A stretch of 64,000 nt of DNA, taken from the NCBI RefSeq assembly GCF_001719165.1, contig NZ_CP017057.1:2294001-2358000 (forward strand), in the 5' to 3' direction. Position 1 is the first letter of the stretch, and each line of letters begins with the position of its first letter. Source of the stretch: Erythrobacter litoralis (GTDB taxonomy: Bacteria; Pseudomonadota; Alphaproteobacteria; Sphingomonadales; Sphingomonadaceae). A program made the translations under genes and the position numbers. The notes below the pieces were generated by a model. It did no database searches and was not told the DNA's origin. It saw only the letters and a program-made list of their open reading frames with translations. Shown piece after piece: positions 43,500 to 54,709 of this stretch.

Positions 43500-44627
43500 T
43501 CAGGAAAGCGGAGGCAACTGGCTGAAATCGGTCAATGCCGCGTCCCGCAGCCCGCGCCATACATTGCGCGCCTGAACCGTTTCTGCGACGTCGTGGACGC
43601 GCAGGATGTGCACGCCTGCCTCCATCGCCCTGACCGCGAGCGCGATAGACCCGGCGAGCCGGTCCTTCGGGCCTTCCTCATTGGAGAGCGCGCCGATCAT
43701 GCGCTTGCGGCTGACGCCCACCAGGATGGGCGAGCCGAGCGCGTGGAAAAGTGGGAAGGCATTGAGGAGAGCGAGATTGTCGGCGAGCGATTTGCCAAAG
43801 CCGATGCCTGGATCGAGTACGATGTTCCCCTCGGCGATGCCGCCCGCGATCGCCTTGTCGCGGGCGAGCCGGAGAAAATCGAACACCTCGCTCACCACGT
43901 CTTCGTAACCTCCGCCACTGTGCAAATCCTCGCCGGTGCCGGGCGCGTGCATCAGCACAACCGGGCAGCCATAGGATTCGATCACCTCGCTGCTGCGCGG
44001 ATCGTAGCGCAGGGCCGAGACATCGTTGGCGATATGCGCGCCTGCCGCGAGCGCCTGTTCGATCACGCCCGCACGGCGCGAATCGACGCTGATCGCGGCG
44101 CCCATAGCCGCGCAATAACGCACTGCGGGCACGACTCGCTCGATCTCCTCGGTCTCGAACGTCGCCTCCGCACCCGGACGGGTGCTTTCCCCACCGATAT
44201 CGATGATCGCCGCGCCGGCTTCAAGCATGGCGGCAGCGTGGGCGCGGCCCTCGTCCTCCTTGTCGTGATAGGCCCCGCCATCGCTGAAACTGTCGGGCGT
44301 GACGTTGAGTACACCCATGACCTGCGGCTGGTCGAGCCGGATGACCCGTTCGTCCGCCCGGATCGGGGCATGGACTCGCGCGAGATTGGCCCATTGACGG
44401 CGCGCTTCGACCTCTTCGAGCGGACCGAGCCCATCGAGGGCGCGCTCGGCCTCGGCGACGCTGAAGACGCGCCGATCGATCACCCGGCCGTCCTCGCGCA
44501 GGACAAGCGCGAACCGGCTCGCATAGGCCATCGAACCGCCTAGCCGGATCGCGCCCGGCCCGTGCTCGCCGGCTTCGGCCTGGGGGCCAGAGGCGAGCGT
44601 GATGGGGTAAAGATAGACGTCAGCCAT
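43500..44627 (-). CDS. folP: Dihydropteroate synthase
   Basis: A 375-residue enzyme with the signature VMGVLNVTPDSFSDGG and the second signature IDIGGESTRPGAE. It condenses p-aminobenzoate with dihydropterin pyrophosphate for folate and is the sulfonamide target. The N-terminus carries about 110 extra residues before the catalytic barrel relative to E. coli FolP, and the start ATG 44627 fits that longer form. Confidence 0.94.
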   Translation of the reverse strand: MADVYLYPITLASGPQAEAGEHGPGAIRLGGSMAYASRFALVLREDGRVIDRRVFSVAEAERALDGLGPLEEVEARRQWANLARVHAPIRADERVIRLDQPQVMGVLNVTPDSFSDGGAYHDKEDEGRAHAAAMLEAGAAIIDIGGESTRPGAEATFETEEIERVVPAVRYCAAMGAAISVDSRRAGVIEQALAAGAHIANDVSALRYDPRSSEVIESYGCPVVLMHAPGTGEDLHSGGGYEDVVSEVFDFLRLARDKAIAGGIAEGNIVLDPGIGFGKSLADNLALLNAFPLFHALGSPILVGVSRKRMIGALSNEEGPKDRLAGSIALAVRAMEAGVHILRVHDVAETVQARNVWRGLRDAALTDFSQLPPLS

Positions 44628-44703
44628 GGCGCGGGCTTTAGCCGCTCGGCACGGACGTGGACAGCCCTGCGCGCGCGACTTTGCACTGTCGCATAAGACC
44701 CAC

Positions 44704-44737
44704 AAAAAGGGGGCCGCCCGGCGGTGCGGACAGCCCC
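44704..44737 (-). terminator. Rho-independent terminator after the outer membrane protein gene
   Basis: Read on the minus strand, GGGG and CCGC pair with GCGG and CCCC around a central loop, followed by five T (44708-44704). It lies 29 bp past the stop of the outer-membrane barrel gene. Confidence 0.7.
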
Positions 44738-44765
44738 TCTTAGGATTGTACGGAGAGCCGCGGCG

Positions 44766-45545
44766 TTAGAAGCCGAAGCGCAGGCCGGCCGAAACGACAG
44801 ACTGGGAACTTTCGACCCCAAGCGTCGCGGGGACGAGGTTGAGCGGGATGTCCGCGTCCTCGAAGCTGCCGCGATAAGTGTACTGGCCAAACAGATCGAC
44901 GGTATCGGTCAGCTTGAAGCTCGCTCCAGCCATCAGCTGATAGGCGAAAACCCCGTCATCGTCATTGCCGACATCTACACCCGATGGGACGTATTCAACG
45001 TCGACCCACTGGTATCCCAGACCGGCACCGACATAGGGCTTGAAAGCGCTGCCGGTCTCGATGTCGTAGAAGACGTTTCCGAAAAGGCCGAAATTGGTGA
45101 CTTCACCCTGCCCGTCCGCAATGACCGCACCGACTGTCGGATTGGCCGAATCGGGCGCGCCGCGAGTGAGGACGGCAACATCGACGCCATCGATGTTCGC
45201 GCCGCCCACCGTCAGACCCGAGTGGGTATCGACATCATACTGTGTGTACGCGCCTTCGAGTTCGACCCTCAACCCGCTGTCGAAAGCGTAGCCGACCTGT
45301 CCGCCGATTGCGAAGCCGTTGTCGAATTCGGTGTCCCAGCCAAGCGTCGTGCCGGCCGGGATCTCGTCAAAATCATCGGTGGCGGGAACGGCGCTGTTGA
45401 ATTCGCCCGCATTGCTGCTGTCCTCGGGGAGCGCGATGCCGCCCGAAACGCCGACATAGGGTCCTTCCGCCTGCGCGGCAGCGGGGACCAGCGCGAGGGC
45501 GACTGCCGCAGCGGGAACGGCGGTGAACCTGGTGATGCTTGTCAT
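44766..45545 (-). CDS. Outer membrane beta-barrel protein
   Basis: The 259-residue product has a signal peptide (ends AAAQAEG) and an OmpA/Omp25-like barrel: alternating strands (EGPYVGVSGGIALP ... YKPYVGAGLGYQW-type strands) and a C-terminal aromatic end, SAGLRFGF, as needed for Bam assembly. ATG 45545 has GAGGAAA upstream. Role unknown; perhaps a porin-like or structural protein. Confidence 0.85.
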   Translation of the reverse strand: MTSITRFTAVPAAAVALALVPAAAQAEGPYVGVSGGIALPEDSSNAGEFNSAVPATDDFDEIPAGTTLGWDTEFDNGFAIGGQVGYAFDSGLRVELEGAYTQYDVDTHSGLTVGGANIDGVDVAVLTRGAPDSANPTVGAVIADGQGEVTNFGLFGNVFYDIETGSAFKPYVGAGLGYQWVDVEYVPSGVDVGNDDDGVFAYQLMAGASFKLTDTVDLFGQYTYRGSFEDADIPLNLVPATLGVESSQSVVSAGLRFGF

Positions 45546-45727
45546 TGGTTTCCTCTCATCATTGATGCGCCGCATGGGATCGAGGGGGCCGATCCGACGG
45601 CAGCACACAGTAACGGATGGAAACGCTGAACGGACGCTGTCACTTGCGATGAGATGTTGTCACACGGCGGCAGACCGTTTTTACGGCTCGTTTGTCATTA
45701 CGTATGAACGAAAAAGGAGCGCTTGGT

Positions 45728-47852
<2,125 letters not shown>

Positions 47853-47856
<4 letters not shown>

Positions 47857-48776
47857 CTGAAGACCAGCACCACGTTCCCGGCGAAAGCCGCGACCAGAAG
47901 CGCGCCCAGGAGACGCCCGATCCGCTTCGCGCGCCACAACAGCGCGAGCAGGACCACGGCGCTCGCGGTGAGCAGCGCCATCTGCACCCCGGCGAGCTCG
48001 GCGGGAAGCGGGAACGGAGCGATGCTCATGGTCGCCCCGCCGATCAGAAGGATGTTGTAGATGTTCGATCCCACCACATTGCCCAGCGCAAGGCCCGCCT
48101 TGCCGCGTAGCGCAGCGGCGATCGATGCGGCCAGTTCGGGCAGTGACGTGCCGACCGCGACCACGGTCAGCCCGATCACGGTCTCGGGCACTTCCAGGAT
48201 CGTCGCCAGTTCGATCGCTCCGTAGACGAGCGCATTACCGCCCGCGACGAGGATGCCGAGCCCGCCCAAGAAAAGCAGCATGGCGAGCCATGTTCGAACC
48301 GGTGCCGCGTCGACCTCGCTGTCAGGCGGCGAATTTCCCGGATGGCGGTAGCGCCAAACGATGTAGGCGATGATCCCCGCCAGGAAGGCGAACCCGATCC
48401 AGCGCGCGCCGAGCCCCGACAGTACGAGCGCCCACAGGACCAGCGTGAGACCGAGCGCCGTCACCGCGTCGCGCCGCCCGGTGCCGATCAACACGATCGG
48501 CGCGACCAGCGCGGAAATGCCGAGGATCAGCAGCGTGTTCGCAAGGTTGGAGCCGACTATGTTGCCCCAGGCGATCTCGGGCGAGCCCGAGAGGGCAGCC
48601 TGCACGCTCGCGACCATTTCGGGCATCGAAGTCGCGAAACCAACGATGACAAGTCCGGTGAAGAGGGTCGACACGCCCAGCTTCTGCGCGATCCCGACGG
48701 CCCCGCGCACCAGCAGTTCGCCGCCGACTGCAAGCCCCACGAGCCCTACGATTGAATAGACAGTGGCCTCGATCAT
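47853..48776 (-). CDS. Calcium/sodium antiporter (CaCA family, YrbG-like)
   Basis: A 307-residue protein with about ten membrane helices in two inverted halves, each with the alpha-repeat: GFATSMPEMVASVQAAL / GNIVGSNLANTLLILG and VGTSLPELAASIAAAL / GNVVGSNIYNILLIGG. These repeats form the ion-binding sites of cation/Ca2+ exchangers. It lies 30 bp after the rnhB stop on the same strand. Confidence 0.92.
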
Positions 48777-48806
48777 GAGAACGGGCGCCTAGCCCAATCT
48801 GAGTGC

Positions 48807-49415
48807 CTAGAGAAGGTTTGCCTGCGCGACCGGCGCAAAGGATCGTCGGTGAAGCGGGCTCGGACCATGAAGGCGCAACGCCTCGCGGTGTTCGGCCGTT
48901 CCATAGCCCTTGTTGCGCTCCCATCCATAGGCCGGGTGTCGCTTCGCAGCCTCGATCATCAGCCGGTCGCGCCATTCCTTCGCGATGATCGAGGCGGCGC
49001 TGATGCAAGGCTCGATCGCATCCCCGCCGACGATCGGGCGGGCGGGCCAGTTCCATCCGGAGCAGCGGCCATGGGGCGTCATATTGCCGTCGATCAGCAC
49101 CTCGCGCGGCGCATGCTCCACCGCGGCGCACAATTGCGCGACGCAGCGGGTCATCGCCTCCATGGTCGCCATGAAGATATTGATCCGGTCGATCTCCTCG
49201 GGTTCCACCACCGCCACTTCCCAGAGGCAATGCGCGCGGATCACATGATCGAGTTCGGCCCGGCGTGCCGGCACAAGTTTCTTGGAATCGTCGAGCCCTG
49301 TCGGTATCGGCTCGCACAGCACCACCGCGGCCGCGACGACCGGCCCGGCAAGCGGCCCGCGTCCGGCCTCATCCACGCCGATGACGATATCGGTCGCAAC
49401 GTTCTCGGCACGCAT
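48807..49415 (-). CDS. rnhB: Ribonuclease HII
   Basis: A product of about 202 residues with the RNase HII signature VIGVDEAGRGPLAGPVVAA at the N-terminus, then DSKKL and, later, AASIIAKEWRDRLM, giving the acidic active site for cleaving RNA in RNA/DNA hybrids. I place the start at ATG 49415; ATG 49442 is possible and would overlap the divergent gene's start at 49441. Confidence 0.93.
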   Translation of the reverse strand: MRAENVATDIVIGVDEAGRGPLAGPVVAAAVVLCEPIPTGLDDSKKLVPARRAELDHVIRAHCLWEVAVVEPEEIDRINIFMATMEAMTRCVAQLCAAVEHAPREVLIDGNMTPHGRCSGWNWPARPIVGGDAIEPCISAASIIAKEWRDRLMIEAAKRHPAYGWERNKGYGTAEHREALRLHGPSPLHRRSFAPVAQANLL

Positions 49416-49440
49416 GCAGTTTTGGGGAGTTATCGTATCC

Positions 49441-50610
49441 ATGAAATGCCTGAACCCAATCGCCGTCGCATTGTCTCTCCCCGCGCTCGCTCTCGCAAGC
49501 TGCGCGCAGGCGGATTCCGGGGATAGCGCCGTCCAGACCGCCGGCGAAAGCGGGGAACGCCCCTTCACGAGCGAAGTCATGGCGGTGTTCGAGGAACCGT
49601 GGGCAATCGAATTCGCGCCGGGTACGGGCGTTCTGTTCGTGACCGAGCAGGGCGGCAGCCTCAAGGTCATGGACACTGCGACAGGCGAGATCGGCACCGT
49701 CTCGGGCGTGCCGGCGGTCGATTACGGCGGCCAGGGCGGACTGGGCGACATCGCCTTCCTGCCGGGCGAGGCCGACACGAACCTCACCGGCCGCACGATC
49801 TACCTCTCCTTCGCCGAAGCGGGCGAAGGCGATACGCGCGGTGCGGCGCTGGGCCGGGGCAAGCTCGATTGCAACGCGACCGACAATTGCTCGATCCAGG
49901 GCTTCGAGGTGATCTGGAGGCAGGCGCCGAAAGTGACGGGGCGCGGTCACTATTCGCACCGCATCCAGGTTTCGCCCGATGGCCGGCATCTCTTCGTCGC
50001 GAGCGGCGACCGGCAGAAGCAGACGCCTGCGCAGGACCTCTCGAACACGCTCGGCACGATCGTGCGGCTGAATCTCGACGGCACGCCCGCCGAAGGCAAT
50101 CCCCTCGCGGACCGCGAAGGCGTGCCGGACGAAACCTGGTCGTGGGGCCATCGCAACATCCTCGGCATGGATTTCGACGCCGAAGGCCGCTTGTGGGAAA
50201 CGGAGCACGGTCCGAAGGGCGGCGATGAACTCAACTTGGTCGAACGCGGCGCCAATTACGGCTGGCCGGAGCGCTCCTTCGGCATCAATTACAACGGATC
50301 GCCGATCCCCGATCACAGTCCGGATGACGGCTTCGCCAAGCCGGAAGTCCATTGGACCCCCGTCATCGCGCCGGGCGACATGATCATCCATTCCGGCGAG
50401 ATGTTCGAAGGCTGGCGGGGAGATGCGCTCATCGCCGGGCTGAAGACCAAGGCGATCATCCACGTGACGCTCGAAGGTGATACGGCGCGCGAGACCGCCC
50501 GCTACGACATGGGCAGCCGTCTGCGATCGATCGAGGAAGGCCCCGACGGCGCGGTCTGGATCGCCGAAGACGGCGAAGATGGCCGGTTGCTGAAGCTCAC
50601 CCCGCGCTGA
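49441..50610 (+). CDS. PQQ-dependent aldose sugar dehydrogenase-like lipoprotein
   Basis: The 389-residue product begins MKCLNPIAVALSLPALALAS and a lipobox cysteine (LASC), so it is a lipoprotein. The rest is the six-bladed GSDH/L-sorbosone dehydrogenase fold (PWAIEFAPG; GGQGGLGDIAF; SHRIQVSPDGRHLFVASGDR; WSWGHRNILGMDF; ETEHGPKGGDELN) known to bind PQQ and oxidise aldoses. The electron acceptor is not evident. Confidence 0.9.
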   Translation: MKCLNPIAVALSLPALALASCAQADSGDSAVQTAGESGERPFTSEVMAVFEEPWAIEFAPGTGVLFVTEQGGSLKVMDTATGEIGTVSGVPAVDYGGQGGLGDIAFLPGEADTNLTGRTIYLSFAEAGEGDTRGAALGRGKLDCNATDNCSIQGFEVIWRQAPKVTGRGHYSHRIQVSPDGRHLFVASGDRQKQTPAQDLSNTLGTIVRLNLDGTPAEGNPLADREGVPDETWSWGHRNILGMDFDAEGRLWETEHGPKGGDELNLVERGANYGWPERSFGINYNGSPIPDHSPDDGFAKPEVHWTPVIAPGDMIIHSGEMFEGWRGDALIAGLKTKAIIHVTLEGDTARETARYDMGSRLRSIEEGPDGAVWIAEDGEDGRLLKLTPR

Positions 50611-50623
50611 TCGGCATCATCGA

Positions 50624-51175
50624 ATGACCGGCGAAAGCGCCACCTTGATCCCGCTTTCCGCGGTCCCGCCCGCCATGGTCGAGGACCTGCTCGACCGTGC
50701 CTTCGGCGAGGGCCGCCATGCGCGCACCGCCTATCGCATAAGGGCGGGCATGGAGGCGCTCGACGCGCTCAGCTTCGCAGCGCTCGACGAGGAGGAAATG
50801 CTGGTCGCGACGATACAGTGCTGGCCCGTCGCGCTCGTCACGCCCGACGGCCGGCCGGTGCCGCTCGTCATGGTGGGGCCGGTCGCGGTCCTGCCCGAAC
50901 GGCAGGGCGAGGGTTTCGGCAAGGGGTTGATGGCGGCGATGCTCAACGCCGAGGCAAGGCTCGCCGGCGGGACCGGGGCAAGCTTCCCGCAGGTCCTGAT
51001 CGGCGATGAGGACTATTACGGCCGCTGGGGCTTCACGAACGCGCATACGAAAGGCTGGCGCTGCTCCGGCCCCTATGAACAGGAACGGCTGCTCGCACGC
51101 GGCGCGGCGCTTGCCGCGATGCCGGCGGAGGGGATGCTTGGGCCGTGGCCCGGACAGGCGCGCGACACCGACTAG
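50624..51175 (+). CDS. GNAT family N-acetyltransferase
   Basis: A 183-residue protein with the acetyl-CoA loop in LPERQGEGFGKGLMAAML and the YYGRWGF segment near the C-terminal strand, resembling the YhbS-type subgroup. Substrate unknown. It starts 14 bp after the sugar dehydrogenase stop. Confidence 0.86.
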   Translation: MTGESATLIPLSAVPPAMVEDLLDRAFGEGRHARTAYRIRAGMEALDALSFAALDEEEMLVATIQCWPVALVTPDGRPVPLVMVGPVAVLPERQGEGFGKGLMAAMLNAEARLAGGTGASFPQVLIGDEDYYGRWGFTNAHTKGWRCSGPYEQERLLARGAALAAMPAEGMLGPWPGQARDTD

Positions 51176-51299
51176 GAAGCGGCTGACCGGAGGTGCAACC
51201 GCCGCAAGCACCAGGGAAAACGCGCCTGCGAATGGGAGCGAGCGAACGAAGGACTCCCCTTCACGGGAACGCGCCGATCTGGCAACGCATTTCCCCATC

Positions 51300-51848
51300 A
51301 TGCCTTACGAACCTCCCCCCTACCTCGCCGAACTCACCCTCGCCGAAATCGCCGATCAGGTTGCCTCCCGCAAGATCCCGCCGGTCGAAAACTGGGCGCC
51401 CGAAAAACTCGGCGAGAGCGAGATGCGTATCGCCGCCGACGGGACCTGGTATCACGAAGGCGGTCCGATAACCCGGCCCGCAATGGTGCGCGCCTTTTCG
51501 GGGCTGCTTACCCGCGACAGTACCGGCCAGCACTGGCTCATGACCCCGTTCGAGAAGCTGGCGATCGAGGTCGACGATGCCGCCTTCATTGCGGTCGACT
51601 GCGCGCTCAAGGAGGGCGAGATCGCCTTCCGCCTCAACACCGACGAACTGGTCGTGGCCGGGCCCGACAATCCGCTGCGCGCCGCGGGCGATCCGGAAAC
51701 CCCTGCGCTCTACCTGATGGTGCGGCGCGGCTGCGAGGCGCGGCTCAACCGCTCGACCTATACCCAGCTTGCCGAAATCGCGCTCGAGACGAATGGCGAT
51801 GAATGGATCGTCTCGAGCCAGGGCGCGATCTTCTCGCTGGTGCCCTGA
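51300..51848 (+). CDS. DUF1285 family protein
   Basis: A 182-residue soluble protein matching DUF1285: GTWYHEGGPITRPAMVRAFS and PFEKLAIEVDDAAFIAVD. Function unknown in the family. It lies 8 bp ahead of the NUDIX gene, and the CCA transferase gene follows; I recall this order from other alphaproteobacteria. Confidence 0.87.
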   Translation: MPYEPPPYLAELTLAEIADQVASRKIPPVENWAPEKLGESEMRIAADGTWYHEGGPITRPAMVRAFSGLLTRDSTGQHWLMTPFEKLAIEVDDAAFIAVDCALKEGEIAFRLNTDELVVAGPDNPLRAAGDPETPALYLMVRRGCEARLNRSTYTQLAEIALETNGDEWIVSSQGAIFSLVP

Positions 51849-51856
51849 AGCGCACC

Positions 51857-52471
51857 ATGGGGGATCTTTTCGAGCGGCTTTCCACGAGCCTCGCGCGGGG
51901 GCACGAGCGCCCCGTGAACGACCTTCTTTCCGATGCCCGCTTCGCCACCGGCGATCCGACGCCGGCCGCCGTCCTCATCGCCGTGACCGACCGCGAGGAG
52001 CCCGGCGTCGTCCTCACCCAGCGCCCGCGCGGAATGCGCGATCATCCGGGCCAGGTGGCCTTTCCCGGCGGCAAGCTCGACCCGGGCGAGGACGCGGTCA
52101 CCGCCGCCCTGCGCGAGGCGGAGGAAGAACTCGCCATGCCGCGCGAGGCGGTGCGCGTGATCGGGGAGACGGACCTCTACCAGACCGGGACGGGCTTCAT
52201 CGTCACCCCCGTTCTCGCCGTCATCCCGCCCGACCTGCCGCTCGTTCCGCATCCCAGCGAGGTCGAGGCGTGGTTCGAAGCGCCGCTCGCCCTTCTGCTC
52301 GATGAAAGCGCGTGGACAATCAACGAGGTGTTCTGGCGCGGAGCGACGCGGCGCTATCTCGAGATGGATTATTCGGGCTTCCGCATCTGGGGGGTGACCG
52401 CCGCGATCATCGCCAATCTCGCCCGGCGGATCGCGGCAGCGGAGGTCCTGCCGGATGCCGGGCGCGCGTGA
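51857..52471 (+). CDS. NUDIX hydrolase (CoA pyrophosphatase type)
   Basis: A 204-residue protein with the NUDIX box GGKLDPGEDAVTAALREAEEEL and, ahead of it, VVLTQRPRGMRDHPGQVAFP, the NuPPase/UPF0035 signature of CoA pyrophosphatases (NudL/YeaB). It would cut CoA to 3',5'-ADP and phosphopantetheine. ATG 51857 is chosen over the upstream in-frame ATG at 51803, which lies within DUF1285. Confidence 0.9.
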   Translation: MGDLFERLSTSLARGHERPVNDLLSDARFATGDPTPAAVLIAVTDREEPGVVLTQRPRGMRDHPGQVAFPGGKLDPGEDAVTAALREAEEELAMPREAVRVIGETDLYQTGTGFIVTPVLAVIPPDLPLVPHPSEVEAWFEAPLALLLDESAWTINEVFWRGATRRYLEMDYSGFRIWGVTAAIIANLARRIAAAEVLPDAGRA

Positions 52472-52570
52472 TCCTGAGGACAAGCTTGTGAGGCGCGCAC
52501 ATATTTTTGTAACGCAACGTGAAGATGACAGGAGGCGGACCGCGATCGGTCCGGCGCGGAAACGGACCCG

Positions 52571-53743
52571 GTGAACCATACTCTCGAACATGCCGACTGG
52601 ACCAAGCGAGCGGGCCTCGCGGCGCTGACGCGCGCGCTCGGTGCAGAGAACATCCGCTGGGTCGGCGGGGCGGTGCGCGACGGATTGCTGGGGGTTGCCG
52701 TGCACGATGTCGATTGTGCGACAGTGCTCGTTCCTGAAACGGTGATCGAGCGCTGCGCCGCGGCCGGGATCAGGACCGTGCCGACAGGGATCGAGCATGG
52801 CACGGTCACAGCGCTGCTCGAGGATGGCCCGGTCGAGGTGACCACCCTGCGCCACGACGTCTCGACCGACGGGCGCCGCGCGACGATTCGCTATGCCAGC
52901 GACTGGCAGGAAGACGCGGCGCGGCGCGATTTCACGATCAATGCGCTCTATGCCCATCCGCTGACGCTCGAGATCGACGATTTCTTCGGCGGCTTTGACG
53001 ATCTGCGCGCACGGCGCGTGCGCTTCATCGGGGAACCGCGCGAGCGCATCGCCGAGGATCACCTGCGGATCCTGCGCTATTACCGGTTCCAGGCGCGTTT
53101 CGGCGCGGAACTGGACGAGGCGGCGGAGAATGCCTGCGCCGAGATGGCCGCGACGCTCAAGGGGCTCAGCCGCGAGCGGATCGCGAACGAGCTGCTCGCC
53201 CTTCTCGCCCTGCCCGACCCGCACCGGACGGTCGAGCGGATGCAGCGGCGCAGCGTTCTCGGCGTGATCCTGCCTGAAGCATGCACCGTTCACGTCGCGG
53301 CACTCGCGCGGCTGATCGCGGCCGAGCGCAACCAGGGCTTCGCGCCGGAACCGCTGCGCCGGCTGGCCGCGCTGCTGCCGCCCTCGCCCGATGTGGCCGA
53401 AACGGTCGCCGCACGGCTGCGCCTGTCCAAGGCGCAGCGCGCGCGGATCGTCAATGCGGCCGAACGCGCCGATCACGATGCCGATCGCATTCACGCCCTC
53501 GCCTATCGCACGGGCACGCATTTCGCGATCGACCGGCTGCTCCTGTCTGGCGAGGATGCTCGCCCGATCGCGGCCTGGGAGCCACCTGTCTTCCCACTAA
53601 AGGGCGGCGAAATCGTCGCCCAGGGTGTTGCCGCGGGGCCGCAAGTTGCAAAAATTCTTCAATCGGTCGAGCGACGCTGGATTGCGGAGGATTTTCCGGA
53701 TGCTGCGCGGGTGCGTCAGATCCTTGCCGAGGAAATCGGTTAA
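52571..53743 (+). CDS. cca: CCA tRNA nucleotidyltransferase / poly(A) polymerase family
   Basis: A 390-residue class II nucleotidyltransferase with VGGAVRDGLLG, the metal-binding DVD in HDVDCAT, and RRDFTINALY, followed by the RNA-binding helical region (EDHLRILRYYRFQARFG). It adds CCA to tRNA 3' ends, although a poly(A) polymerase role cannot be excluded. It starts with GTG at 52571, with no strong ribosome site upstream. Confidence 0.92.
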   Translation: MNHTLEHADWTKRAGLAALTRALGAENIRWVGGAVRDGLLGVAVHDVDCATVLVPETVIERCAAAGIRTVPTGIEHGTVTALLEDGPVEVTTLRHDVSTDGRRATIRYASDWQEDAARRDFTINALYAHPLTLEIDDFFGGFDDLRARRVRFIGEPRERIAEDHLRILRYYRFQARFGAELDEAAENACAEMAATLKGLSRERIANELLALLALPDPHRTVERMQRRSVLGVILPEACTVHVAALARLIAAERNQGFAPEPLRRLAALLPPSPDVAETVAARLRLSKAQRARIVNAAERADHDADRIHALAYRTGTHFAIDRLLLSGEDARPIAAWEPPVFPLKGGEIVAQGVAAGPQVAKILQSVERRWIAEDFPDAARVRQILAEEIG

Positions 53744-54006
53744 GCGATTGAAAACGCGTTCAGCGCCGCTTCATGCCCGTGAGGTCAAAAGCGTTACCGG
53801 GTCGATCGTGTTGTCACACACGTCGTTTTTCCCTAGGGAACCGCTTGCGCGTTTTGCACATTTAGCTTTCGCGCGCATCCATTCGCACCTGGCTCGGTCC
53901 GGGGCTTCGCTGCCCTGATCCCTCCCGCTTGGTGCCGCGTGTCCGGCCCGCGTCGCCCGCTCCTTGCGGCGGCGTCTCGATGAACTGAAGAACGGAGTAA
54001 TCTCAG
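53744..54006. other. Intergenic promoter stretch
   Basis: About 260 bp between the CCA transferase gene and the secreted coiled-coil protein. It contains an AT-richer part around 53800-53870 that is likely to hold the promoter of the latter. No RNA gene recognised. Confidence 0.35.
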
Positions 54007-54579
54007 ATGAAACTTGCCAAGCTGGCTTTCCTGGCCACCGCCATGGCGGCGACCCCGATCGCGGCTTCCGCGCAGGACGTGGGCGATACGATCTACGGCA
54101 ATGACGGCAACCCGATCGGCACGGTCACCGTGACCGACGAAGGCACCGTCACGGTCGACACCGGCACCTACAAGGCGCCCCTGCCGCGCGGCGCAATCGC
54201 CGAACGCGCGATCAACGATGCGGGCGACATGGGTTTCCGCGTCGAAGCGACGAAGCAGCAGATCGACGGCATGATGGCGCAGCAGGTCGCGCAGGCGAAG
54301 GCCGCCGAGGAAGCGCGCAAGGCCGAACTCGCCAAGGCCGAAGCCGAAGCGATGGCTAAGCTCGCCGAACTTCTCGTCGTGGGCGCGCCGATCGTGACTG
54401 CCGACGAACAGCCGCTCGGGCTTGTCGAGACGATCGAGAACGAAGGCGAAGTCATCGTCGTCAAGGTCGAGGAAGAACTGATCAGCCTGCCGCGCAACCT
54501 GATGTGGGTCGACGAGGAAGGCACGATCATGGCGCGCGCCAACTATTCCGACATCATGGCTGCCGCACACGGCGGCTGA
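54007..54579 (+). CDS. Secreted protein with central coiled coil, unknown function
   Basis: A 190-residue product with a signal peptide (MKLAKLAFLATAMAA to SAQDV), a beta-type domain (IYGNDGNPIGTVTVTDEG), an alanine/lysine/glutamate-rich helix that could be a coiled coil (about 95-118), and a second copy of the beta-type domain (VTADEQPLGLVETIENEGEV). The duplication around a helix is clear. GGAG lies nine bases before the ATG. A terminator follows. Confidence 0.75.
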   Translation: MKLAKLAFLATAMAATPIAASAQDVGDTIYGNDGNPIGTVTVTDEGTVTVDTGTYKAPLPRGAIAERAINDAGDMGFRVEATKQQIDGMMAQQVAQAKAAEEARKAELAKAEAEAMAKLAELLVVGAPIVTADEQPLGLVETIENEGEVIVVKVEEELISLPRNLMWVDEEGTIMARANYSDIMAAAHGG

Positions 54580-54613
54580 GCCTGACCTTTCGTACCGTTT
54601 GGTCGGATGAAGA

Positions 54614-54646
54614 AGGGCCGGCAGGAGCAATCCTGCCGGCCCTTTT
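54614..54646 (+). terminator. Rho-independent terminator, likely bidirectional
   Basis: GGGCCGGCAGGA, a GCAA loop and TCCTGCCGGCCC make a 12-bp perfect stem followed by TTTT (54643-54646). Read on the minus strand it is followed by TTCTTC. It lies between two genes whose ends converge (the coiled-coil gene and parC). Confidence 0.9.
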
Positions 54647-54709
54647 CGGTTGGCGGGTTCGCGAGAAGCGCTGACCGGCTGCAGCAGCCGCAAAACCCCA
54701 CGCGCCTCC